A stretch of DNA of 64,000 nt from Owenia fusiformis (Eukaryota > Annelida > Polychaeta > Sabellida > Oweniidae). The translations under genes and the position numbers were made by a program. The stretch spans positions 38,593,366-38,657,365 of the forward strand of contig CAIIXF020000001.1 in assembly GCA_903813345.2 (NCBI GenBank), written 5' to 3'. Under the pieces are notes generated by a model. That model was not told the DNA's origin, did no database searches, and saw nothing but the letters and a program-made list of their open reading frames with translations. Positions within the stretch are counted from its first letter, which is position 1; the number at the start of each line of letters is the position of its first letter. Shown piece after piece: positions 33,873 through 45,386 of this stretch.

Positions 33873-34134
33873 AACACTTTCAAATCTTCGAGGAGGGGGA
33901 ATACCCCAGAATTCAAACGAACCAATTTTGTATCCTCTAAGGTTCCTCTTTACATGGAGAGGTTCATCTCATTCTCATCAATAAAAAAATGTCTCAATGG
34001 ATAGCAAAGTATGTTTTAACAGGATAACGACACATGGTCCAAGATGTGACAAATTAAAACTGACTAGGCCTATCTTACTTCCTGCGAAAGCTATTTGGAT
34101 TTTGATATAATAGCTTTCCCACGGAGCATTTGGA

Positions 34135-34610
34135 CAGCTCAATTATCGTGACCTTTGAAATCGAATTAAGTCGATCCGCGGCTTACTTTTGGTCTCTAAC
34201 TGTGTCTTACATCAGTATCATCAATCTGTGTAAGTATTGGAGCGCTGGAGTACTTCTTTTTCGATCAAGACTTGTAATTGTTAGTCGAGGGAATCGTTTT
34301 ACTGCCAAATTCCAATATGGCGGTTTCTGCTCGGACATTTTCGTAAATCTCCGGAGGTTGTCCGAACCTAACTAATTCTCAAAATTCATTTCGTTCGTTG
34401 CGTATCTCGCACCTAGCAAACCGCCATATTGGAAATAGGTCTGTAAAACTTTAACTCGATGAACAATTTACAAGTCTTGATCGAAAAAGAAGTACTCCAG
34501 CGCTCCAATACTTACACGGATTGATGATACTGATGTAAGACACAGTTAGAGACCAAAAGTAAGCCGCGGATCGACTTAATTCAATTTCAAAGGTCACTAT
34601 TGATCAGCTG
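34135..34610. repeat. near-perfect palindrome, about 200-bp arms
   Basis: CAGCTC...GTGACCTTTGAAAT at the left and its inverse at the right; long identical blocks such as AGTACTTCTTTTTCGATCAA. Short unpaired centre near 34330-34430. About 300 bp upstream of the TBC1D2 start. Confidence 0.88.
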
Positions 34611-34691
34611 TTCACTTCTCCGTTTGAGAGCCATAAGTTTCAAAATCTAACATGGCTCTCGAAGTGAGTAAGGCCTATCTAGTTAACCCTA

Positions 34692-35157
34692 TCATCCTGC
34701 GTGCGGAGGCTAGTTAAACTACAGAAGACGAAGTTCTCTTTTAAGAAGTGAAGTCAAACGAATGCAAAGGGTACTCTAACCCTATCTAAGCTTCTACAGT
34801 GCTGATATGATAATAATAAAGGGTACGTTTTCAAACTAAACAGAGTGTTCCTACCCAAAATGAATTTGCTCGTAGTACATACGCCCGACTCTTATCTGAT
34901 AGATAGAATGCACAAATAAAAAAAAAGTTTTGCTATTATAGGTAAAAAGCAGTTCTCTTGAAATTTCGAAGTGGTTTTACCTATTAATTCAAAAGATCTC
35001 ACCTCAGAGGGGGAATAACACAAAGATGACATAGGCTTACGCTTCTAATGTAAACCTGTATTGAATTTGAGATGCATGACATAGAAAAGTTACCCTTTGC
35101 ATTCGTTTGACTTCACTTCTTAAAAGAGAGCTTCAACTAGACTCTGCACGCAGGGTA
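34692..35157. mobile_element. TIR element with about 75-bp arms
   Basis: Left CCCTATCATCCTGCGTGCGG... and right ...CTCTGCACGCAGGGTA are inverse, both containing GAAGTCAAACGAATGCAAAG. Related ends occur near 38575-38625 and 63675-63700. Confidence 0.78.
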
Positions 35158-35484
35158 TAGAAAAGTCAACAAACAAATGACGAATTTTCGAAGTACGCTT
35201 CGAATTGATAGTATGTTAATTTCTGGTGTGTTAACCAATATCATAGCTTGTTATGCACATCAAGCTAGATGAAGACAGATGTACGCCTATGGAATATGCC
35301 CTTATCAATTAAACATCACATCGAAGCATGGTGTAGTATTTCCCTCCTCTTATCTCACCTGTTGAATCCCATTGTTGAATACGCCATCTATAGAAAATGT
35401 CAAAAATTGTCACTCTGATTTTGAGAGATGGAGGCAGGTCAAAAAGGTCAAAAATGCACCTCTATCTCATCAAATCATGTGTTA

Positions 35485-37960
35485 CATAGCCGTAGCCAGC
35501 GGGGGTTCGGTGGGTTCGAACGAACCCCCGGTCAGGATTTCCCAAAATATCATTTTTTCGGAAAAATGCATATAACCAGAATCATTAAATTACTGTGCTA
35601 TTTGAAAACTACATATATGAGCAGTAAATGAATTGATATTTGTGATGGTGAACACGAGAGCATTATTTTCTTAAAAACATGTCATAGTGAAGTTACACTT
35701 CCCTCAAAACGTTTGGCATGCTTCATCTCGGACAAAATAACCCATCTTGGCAATGGCTAAATCAGTCCTTTGTAGGAATTTTGTTTTAACCCTACTATCA
35801 CACCAAACTAGTTCTCACTGCGTTCTCGAAAACGGGCTTCAACTGTATACGAACGGACTGGACCTACTAAGAACCGTTTGGGATCTATTTACAAACTTCA
35901 TCGAACGTACTCGGACGGGTAGGTCCTCTAGAACTTAGACAATGCTCAAAATGTTCTAGTGGTAGTCACGTTCTACAATTAGAACGAGTGACAACGTACA
36001 AACGACGAGCTGGACGTACTACGAACGGAACCGTCGTACTTCAATCCTACTTGGGACGTTTTAACAACGAGTTGAACTGTCTGCGGACATGTTGACCTTC
36101 TAGACTAAGGGACGCGTTCTACGACGTTGCACTCCGACGTGGTGCGACCTGAACGAACTGCAAACGAGATGGAAGTATTGACGACTGTTTAAGAACGAAG
36201 AAGCTAATTATTTCAGACATATTCCCCGACCAAAGCCAGATTGAGCCCGTTTTACGACGTTTTCGTAGGACTGGCAAGAACGGGTAAGAACTAGTTTGGT
36301 GTGATAGGGGGGTAAGCCAGTTCTGGTCCAATACGAAGTTATTGAAAGTTATTGAAAACAATGCAGACGTCCCATACTCCGAATGATTTTTACAACATTG
36401 GCGAATAAATATCTGGAATAGTCGTAATAGTATTGATGAAACACATGTTCTTTCAAATGTGTACATCTCTGTTTTGTTTTATTTCGATTAAAATTTAAAA
36501 TATTTCTTGGGGCGTCCCTGGGGCTGGCAAGCCCCCGAAACCAATTAATAATTAAAAACGTTGTGAAATGAATTATTTAGAAGCGTATATCATTTTTAAA
36601 AACAAGGATTTGTTCAAATTCATTCATTCTTTCATTTGTTCAGTATTTATTTACCCATCACTTTCCAAAGAAAAATCAATCATTGCAAAAAATGATTTTG
36701 TATTTTCAGATACACTCCACTCATCTAAGAGATTGTATAGAATTCAAATTGTTATCGTTCCAGTTTACTTGCTCTCCATTTTCATGTTAATGTCATGATA
36801 TGTTTAGCGAATAAATAATATAATAAAAAAATTGAAAAATTATATGTAATCTTCAAATAATGAAGGCCTAATTTGTTATCAAGCCGTCTGAACTTAACAA
36901 AATAACAGTCGCTTGTATTTATATATAATTTTATCCACTAAAACGTTTTTATTATCAATTGCGGTTGATCTGCTCTGGGGGACTTACCACTGAGCTCCGA
37001 TGACGTCCAAAGAAATATTTTTAACTTTTTAAAACAAAGCATAACGAGACCCACTTATTTGAATAATAGATATTTTCATCAGTAATACGACTATCCCGGA
37101 TAGTTTATAAAGCCTTCGTGTAAACGTTGTGAAAAGTTATCATAGAAGAACGATCTTTCGGAGTATAGGGTGTTTGCGTCAATTTCAATAACCTTGCATT
37201 TGATCCAAACTGGCTTCCAACAAATTTCCTGAAAATAATGATAAGCCATTGCATGTGAGGTGATTTATTTTGTCCTAGATGAAGTAGCTTAAGTTAAAGA
37301 AAAAATTGTGCGAAATAGTTGATATTCCTTGGAAACAAATCATGCTCCAGGGTCTTCGAGAAATCAGTCGAAATAATGGTGGATTCGGGGCAAATCAGAT
37401 TTCAGGATGTGTATTCAGTAAGAGATTCCCCGAAGTATATTTTGATGCAGAAAATTAATTATAAGTTGTCTGACTTTTTTGCACGTTGCCTGTTTATTTT
37501 ACTTTGTGAACATTAAAGTTGCAAAGCTACGAGGTCATTTTTGAAAATCATTTTTACGTCCAGACTTTTTTCATTAAGAATGGTTACCTTCTTATTATTT
37601 GGGAGAATTTAAACATTTTCACTCATTTTTGCACTTTGGATCATTCATAACTTCACCAATTTATAACATGTTGTGAATCTTTTGGGAGATATTGTATTTG
37701 ATATTGTAAGGAATAGATTGGTAGGTCAATTATACATGTTGCTTGTAATTTTATCACCCCCTATAGATCAGATTTTGCCTTTAATGTAGGTATTGAAATG
37801 ATTTATATTTCCCCTCCCACAATAGTTTTTTCTTTACAAATTATGCAAATAAGAATTCAAACTTAAAGATGCTTTAATACATAATCCAATGGGGTAGTTA
37901 GGGGGATTTATGAATAACATAAAAATAGAACCCCCGGTCACCAAATCCTGGCTACGCCAC
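35485..37960. mobile_element. 2.5-kb hAT-like element (GTAGCCAG ends)
   Basis: Left CATAGCCGTAGCCAGCGGGG and right inverse GTGGCGTAGCCAGGATTTGG, both with a GGGGGTTC block, flanked by TGTGTTA (35478-35484 and 37961-37967). No intact transposase seen. A second TIR unit is nested inside. Confidence 0.68.
35793..36312. mobile_element. nested TIR unit with GAACG/ACGTACTAC-rich inside
   Basis: CCCTACTATCACACCAAACT at the left and its inverse near 36289-36312. The inside is markedly richer in G/C and in short words such as GAACG, GTACTAC and ACGACG than its surroundings. Confidence 0.65.
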
Positions 37961-38024
37961 TGTGTTAGAGTTGGTCCATATACACTTTTTCATTCATGTA
38001 CGTACCGAAATCCAACCACTGGTG

Positions 38025-38260
38025 ATGCTATTCAAATGGCGAACATAACCGTCGCTTTAATTCTTCAATCACTTGGTCCTCGTTTCATGGGACTTTAAAA
38101 TCGTCGCTAATTTTGTGCATGTATTGATAAGCTCAGCAAATGAAATCCCAACTTCGATCAAATTGGGTCGTGAATCCCCACAATATAGCGTCTTCGATAT
38201 CGTCTATGGCAAGGGAATCTGAATTTTAAATAATTTACCATATGCGGCCGTTGTCTGTAA
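38025..38260. mobile_element. partial copy of the 17614-18132 element
   Basis: Shares ACCGTCGCTT, AATCACTTGGTCCT and TTCGATCAAATTGGGT in the same order with the copy in TBC1D2 intron 5. Ends not found. Confidence 0.72.
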
Positions 38261-39399
38261 ATTATCCATTTTTTCAAAAAAATTCAAATAAAAAGTCGTC
38301 CTACAAAAACAATTTTTTGAAATAAAAAAAAGATATCGGGACGGACATCACATTTTGATAAAGGGTAAGACTACAACATAAGCCAAAGTGGTTTAAACTT
38401 TATTATGGGGCTTAACTACATGTAAAGGATTACCTCTAATTCAAATACTTCAGATGCCATGCATGTTTAGTCTGCAGCAGCAACTCAATTAAATGTGAAA
38501 AGTAACTAGCTGCCACTATTGCATTTATATGTAAATGAGTATAAAATAGTAGGCTAATCCGGTAGCCGACAGCCGAAAGAGAGCTTCGTCTAGTTTATAA
38601 CTAGACTCTGCGCGCAGGGTACACTTTGGGCTACCCAACATTCTGATTTAGCAGATCCCCTCTGTTTTACCCGGGCTCTTACCTAAAATTATGCCTAATG
38701 CTGTGTATTCCAAGGGTAGTAGCTATAGATAGTTGTGGATCCCACAGTGGTTACCCGATGTTTTTACCGAAATTACTGAACTGCGTTACTTAACCATGTC
38801 TAATAAATATTAGCGCTTCAATGACAAGATATACTCTGTACATGTGCAGTATGTATTTGAATTTACGAGTAAGTGAACTATGACTTTTTATGATTATTTT
38901 AAAATATATAAGCTGGCAAATAGATTTATGAGAATTTGTTTGAACGATTTTGTAATTTGAAAGGACATTCGAGATATCCATCGGATACGTAACAAGGGGA
39001 ATTATTTAATTATTTATTTTATTAGCCAACACAATTAAGCTATCAAAGATATACAAATCATGGCATTCGTGTACAATATGACATGCCCGTAGCCAGGTTT
39101 TGGTTAGGGCGGACCCCGCCCCCATCAACAAACAAAACTGTTTTCATGCTTAACCAACTTCGCATTGTGATCACATGGGTGTCACAAAACACCAGGTGTG
39201 GCCACGAAAACAAGAGAGGGGACCCAATAATTTCCGCGCTTGCGCAAAGAAAATTAGGGCCCATTTTGAAAACTGCCCTAGATGCCCTAGATGCCCTTAA
39301 AATGACTAGTTAATCTAGACGGAACAAAATTAATAGCTTGTGAGGGACCGTAGCTAGCATGCTCCCCCGGAAAATTTAGGAGTTTGGGCTGATTTAACT

Positions 39400-39770
39400 G
39401 TGTTCTGAGCGATTCTGGGATCAAAATATATGACTTACATATTTCGAAAAAGTTGAATTTTTAGGCTTATTTGACACGTTCTGAGCGATTCTAGGATCAA
39501 AATATATGATTAGATAAAAGAAATCAGGGGCATGTTCCCCTGAAAAATTTAAGATTTTTGGCCTGATTTAGTGCGTTCTGAGCAATTCGAGGATCAAAAT
39601 ATATGATTTACGTATTTAAAGAAAAATTTAGGCTTATTTGGCGTGTTCTGGGCGATTCTAGGATCAAAATATATGATTTATAACATTTAATTTTTAGGCT
39701 TATTTAACGCGTTCTGAGCAATTAAAGGATCAAAATATAGCCCCAATTTTTAGGAGATATCTGAGGGGGG
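39400..39770. repeat. tandem repeat, about 80 bp, 5 copies
   Basis: GTTCTGAGCGATTCTGGGAT and CAAAATATATGA recur near 39402, 39479, 39567, 39645 and 39710. A GTAGCCAGG-type fragment lies just left at 39085. Confidence 0.8.
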
Positions 39771-39848
39771 CTTATATTAGTCCCCTCATGTCCGCAAGCT
39801 TGAATCTCAATACCAATATGTAAGCTTACTGAGTGTATTTTTTTAAAT

Positions 39849-40442
39849 AAAGGTCCATGTGCAATATGGCAAATGGTTTTAGACGGTCATATCTTTCACC
39901 ATGAGTACTTTCTGGCCGTACAGTGTGTTTTCTTTCAAGTGAAGTCCCCATGATACTAAAAAATCAATCCAATTCTCTGAAAAATTATGGATTAGGACCC
40001 CATCTTAGCACTTTTTAAAAAATGTTAGGCTTATTTTCTCAAAAGAGGATCTTGTTTTTCTCAGTTTAAACATATTGAAAGTTTCTTCTACAATATATTA
40101 ACAATTTCTTAAAAGGGGATGGGTATTGAAATGCGTTAAAGTTACTTTTGAAGAAGCTTTATACCCTTTGTTAAATAATCTTTTCATGCAATAAAAATCA
40201 GAAAAAGAAGATCCTCTTTTGAGTAAATAGATTCAACATTTTGAAAAAAATGTTGACATGGGGCTCCTATTCATAATTTTTCTAATCGTTTGATTGATAT
40301 TTTCATCATTATGGGTACTTCACTTGAAAGGAAAAAGATCGTTTTAATTAAAACCACGCCTTATGCCCAGAAAGTACTCATGGTGAAAGATATGACTGAC
40401 CGTCTGTCTAAAATCACTTGCCATATTGCACATGAACCTTTG
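39849..40442. repeat. palindromic foldback, about 290-bp arms
   Basis: AAAGGTCCATGTGCAATATGGC at the left is inverse to the right end at 40442; also AAAAGAGGATCTT near 40044 against AAGATCCTCTTTTGAG near 40209. Confidence 0.82.
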
Positions 40443-40734
40443 TACCATATACTCAAAACACAACTTAGGACAACTCAGTGCACTCACTTGCTGGAACGAA
40501 AGTCTAAACTCAGGATATTGATCACCCGGGGTGATACTGAGAGTTATTCATGTCTGGACTAACAATGCAGCCTATAGCTTACAATGGCATGAATAACTTG
40601 GGATGAAAAGATAGACGGATGAATGACAAAACAAAATAGGAAAATCAAAAGGACTCCACTTTTTGATCCATATTCAATAGTTTGAATAACCTGACTTTTT
40701 TATTTTGATAGACCGTGGATAGGACGGGGGATAG

Positions 40735-41065
40735 CAGGGGCGGATCCAGGAACCAACAAGGGGGGGGGCCCAAATTTCAGGTCAGAGAAAAAAAGGTCCG
40801 CGCTTGCGCGGAAAAAAATTTTGGGCCCCTAAAATCCTAAAGTGGGCCCAGATTTTGAAATTTTGATGCCCATTTTCTTCAAAATTTGGCCTGAAATTAA
40901 AAAATAAGGCCTTAAAAGGCCCAGTAATGACCAAAAAGGCCCACTTTTTGGGGCCTGAAGGCCTTGTTTGGCCCAAAAAAATTTTTGGGCCCAATTTTTT
41001 TTTTCTGGGCCCACCCAAGGGGGGGGGGCCCGGGCCCCCAGGCCCCCCCCCCTAATCCGCCAGTG
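40735..41065. mobile_element. hAT-like MITE with GGCGGAT ends
   Basis: CAGGGGCGGATCCAGG at the left and inverse CACTGGCGGATTAGG at the right, with G- and C-runs just inside and GGCCC-rich middle. Flanks resemble each other over GGATAG. Confidence 0.7.
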
Positions 41066-44000
41066 GATAGGCATAGGATACCCATAGAGCCTCATCTGGC
41101 GGAGGAAATACATGAACGCGTCTACGTTCGCTATTGCACTGTATTAAACGTTCGTGATATTAGCGCATCATCATGAGCGTGCCAAAATACATGTGTACTA
41201 TAGTAGCAGTTTTATCTATCTCTACACTTACAGAGAGGACCGGAATCAAGGACCCATGGTAGGTGTCGGTAGTATCTTCTTGTAAGGGTAAATTTCTATT
41301 TCATTGAAACACGCCAATCACGTTGTATAATCGCTGATTTGTTGAAGGACACCAGGTCAGTAAACGCTATTTTAGTTTGTGGCTAAGTTACAGGCTAAGC
41401 CCATTTAGCCTTATATAGCAAAATTAGATCAAGATCTATGCAAGATTGAGATTTACATCAAAGGCTTCCTAACAAAGTTAAACAAACCGTATCTTTTATT
41501 TCAAAGGTATATATTATCAGTAATTTAAATGCTGTAATAGTAAACTAATTCTCAAACTTGTCACATATTTTTCGAGCAATAGAACTTCTATAATATAAGG
41601 CCTAGAAGTCTTCGCCATGTAAGCTTAGGAGGCCTAACACAAAATGACGTCCAAAAGAAGAAAAGTCGTGGGACTCAGTCTCCAGAGTCCAATCGGAAAC
41701 ATTTTTTCTATTTTTTATAGGTTTTAAGAAAGCCCATGATTGTACTAACCTCATAGAAGTAAGCTATAAATAAACCCTAAGTTCTTTATTTGAAGATTAT
41801 TTCTCTCACCCTCTCACCTCGGGAAGCATTTTAGAATTCTTAAACTCCTTTGTTTGGGGGGGGGGGTTAAGTGATGTTTCTAACATGTCTAAGAAATTAA
41901 AAAGTATCAATCGGACTTTTCCCACGGTATTCTATTTTTCCTGTCCATTCCAGTTCAATGGGCTAGACTCTTTCAATCAGTTTCATACTTTAGGGTGACT
42001 GAAAGCAAAATACTAACTACTAGCTATATCAAATGACTATGACTATGACATGTTAAACGGATCAACTTTGGAAACCTTAAAAACAAATTCCTATCTAGTG
42101 TGCTTCACTCATGCGCTATATGGTCTTCGGACAATCAATCATATGAGCCCGAGTTTAGTGTCTTAAGTCATTGAAATACTACGATACAGATCGCGCTATT
42201 TTTGCCATAAAAGGCACACCAACATTATAAGCTATTGTGTCTGATTTGAATACTACCTTTATATTAAGTTTAAGAATCGGCTAACTGTGTTAAGCATATT
42301 GATATTGCTCTTAAACTTATGCAATATTACTGGTACTGCACTCTATAAACTAGTTACCGAAACAGATCCGTTTCTGTGACAAAATGTCGGAACCTCGAAG
42401 GTACATTTTTTCTTTTTTCCTTATTTCACGAGTTGGTAGAATTCCCACAACAATTTTTATCACAAACGTGTGTCACGATATCATATATTTTAACAAACAA
42501 TCAAACTCTTTCTGATTTTTGATATGCACAATTACCTTTATACCATAAAAAACATGGGAATCCATCATGGACTGTCATCCTTGATGCAAGGAATGGTATT
42601 TTTGAAAAAATGCAGTCAATCATGAACTACCTATAGAGACTAGTATGGCTCCCTCTTTCTCTAAACATTTCAAATCTCGTATTATGACTAGACTAGCCTA
42701 CAAGTACAGCCAAAATATAGTGTTACTGTAGTTTATATACAAATTGTTTAATTATTGAAAAAAAATCGGATATATTATTTTATAGACCTTTCCACTATAG
42801 CCATCTAAGATAGGGAGGCATATTGCACAATGAGTGATTTATGTGTAAGGTGCTAAACCATTATACCTTGCATTTGGTGTTCATGAGCAACCCATTTGGC
42901 TGCAGTAATGATTATGTCATTTGTTTTTATGTGTCTGCTGCTTATGAATGGTTTATAGGATGACTGTTAGATGTTAACAAGGTCCATTCAAAAATATACT
43001 AAACAATACAATTAGACAAACAGAATCTTATGCATTTCTAGGGACGAGGTATAGTAGACTGGTAAACATATGTATGTATTTTCTCCTTGCAAATGATATA
43101 TGTCAGTGTGTGTAAGTTCTGTAAACATCCCCTATATCTGTACACATGATGTACATAAATTGTTTTGCAATGTGCAATATAGCCATATCATTGCCTTATC
43201 TACCCGATTCACTCTGGTCACGCTTACTCTATTCAAACCAAACACAATACCAAACACAACTTAAATAGATCAGCGAGACACCGTCTTGCTCAAAATTGAG
43301 CAAGTTTTATATCTTGTGGGATACAGTGTATAAGCTGATAAACTGAGCTAGAGCAATAAATTAGGCTATACTCATGACAAATAGTCCGTGTGCCATATTC
43401 CGATCAAGAAATGTTTAATCTCACAATCATCATTCAGAGCATTTGGCCTCCGCCATTCTCCATAGAATCCGAAGTGGCAAATATGTTATTTGAAAAAAAA
43501 TGTTCATCTTTTAAAATGAAACTGAGGGTCCAACAGTAAACTCGGAAATCGAATCTTCAGAAATGGAGGTGTGCTATGATCTTAAATTTATCAAGACGGC
43601 AGAAAAGTGATGACCGATTAAATACTATGAGCACCTTTAATGTTTCAATAAAATCGGCTTTGGGGTCTTTTAATAACAACACCCTGGCAGTTACAGTATT
43701 ATTATAAATATGAGTAATGCATACTGTACATAAAGTTCTTTAATAAACTGATAACGTATAAATGAAGTATGGCTAAAAAATGTTAAAGGTACGAATTGTG
43801 ACTTACGATGGTAATATGTGACAGATTAGTTTTACGTCTGATAATAACTTTACAGTTAGGCCATTCCAACTAATTATGTGTTTAACGAAGGGCAAATTCT
43901 TTTGAGGATTGGAGTTGAAAAAACAAAACAAATCAAAACCTTTAGTTATCCATTGTATTTCTATCAGGATTTTATATTATTCAGTAGCAAACATATTTAA

Positions 44001-44600
44001 AAAAGCGATCGTTACGTGACACACCCATTGAGTTCACGTAAATCTTTTGATGAAGACAATAGGGAGATTGAGCTACTTTTTAACTTTAAGAGGATGTGTG
44101 CCATGTGATGTTTGATATAATGAACCCGTGATTACTGTCCCCCTCTTCCAGGAACCTAATAATAATTGTTATCCTTACTTTTATACTCAATCAGGAAAGT
44201 AACTACTATGAAGAGGAGAATTAATCCCGAAAGACCATAATTGACTCACAAGCAATCTTTAAAACTAGTATCGAAGTTTGTAGTTTTCAGTGTGGAACTT
44301 TAACTATAATATGATATAAGGTTGATTTTAAATATGATTTTAGGTTTCTGTTGTCATTTAAATTCATCACAAGTGCAGTCATTGTATTGGCACTTGGAAT
44401 TTTGTTTTCTAAAAATTTTCCTAGATCATAGAAGGGAGGTGACGTTAAATATGTATTAAACTTTGAATGGCCTTAATAAAGAGACGCTTTCTGCGATGAA
44501 CATCAGGACGTGTGATTTTGACAGGGGCGTGTCTTAATTATAGAATATATTTACAGTAACATATGGTTTGATTCATTAATAATGTTCGGCTATCGTTATT
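41066..44600. other. intergenic stretch upstream of the TLR, no gene seen
   Basis: AT-rich, no convincing frame on either strand and no obvious repeat array. May hold TLR promoter parts. Confidence 0.5.
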
Positions 44601-44987
44601 GGGTTCTACAAGTTATGTATCACGTGACTGTATCATTTATTTGCCGATAGATATGTTTGGATAGTGATGACATATTGAAACTAAGAGTTTACCGACTTTT
44701 AATATTAAACTTGAAGAAAGGTAAGTTTAACACCGTGATCGATTGATGAAACATTTGAACCTGTTTATAAAACGTTCTGTATTTAATTAGGTGCAGGTGC
44801 ACATTTTGTTTTTGTATTTCGTGTCATAACTGCTTATATATCCACATGTATAGTTTATTTAAAGTTGCAGCAAAGAATTGAGAGTGTAAAAATATGAAAA
44901 CGATCAAAAAGTTACTCTGGATTGTCTTTGATGTGCCTTTAATATAGACAAACTCGAATGAATTAATACATTTGGAATCCCTTGCAG

Positions 44988-45021
44988 GTCCAAAAGACGT
45001 ACTGGTATAAAGTGTTCTAAG
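44988..45021 (+). other. probable 5' UTR mini-exon of the TLR
   Basis: Acceptor cccttgcag|GTCC at 44988 and donor CTAAG|GTAAGT at 45021 bound a 34-bp exon. Another donor, GAAAG|GTAAGT, lies at 44720 and could end an earlier UTR exon. The next good acceptor, tttttttag|AACACC at 45286, would lead into the coding exon. Confidence 0.5.
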
Positions 45022-45386
45022 GTAAGTGCTTCATGAGACCACATGAGATTCTTTCCATTCCATCTTTTTAGCCATATACTATTCTTATACTGAGAAATGA
45101 AGAACTAATAGTACAAATAATTATCACCTAATCCAGGTGAGAATAAAAAATTAAATGCCATTAATCGATAGAGACACTTGTAGACAAAGTGATGCGATAC
45201 TTATTATGTTGACCTGTCTGATTTATTTTCAACGTCTGTTCAAACAGAAGTTAGACATTAAAGTGATATTAAATTGTTTTTTTAGAACACCTTTGGTCGT
45301 CGAGGACACACGTACATCATTCATCTACACTAGCTACTGACGAGACACAACAAAAATAAAACACCATATGGATTAGGATAATCACA

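Noticed and set aside
36119-36466. 115-codon minus-strand frame
   Set aside because: It crosses the end of the nested TIR unit and has no known motif; probably chance in a less AT-rich stretch.
40782-41176. Overlapping Gly/Pro/Phe-rich frames on both strands
   Set aside because: They come from G- and C-runs in a hAT-like MITE.
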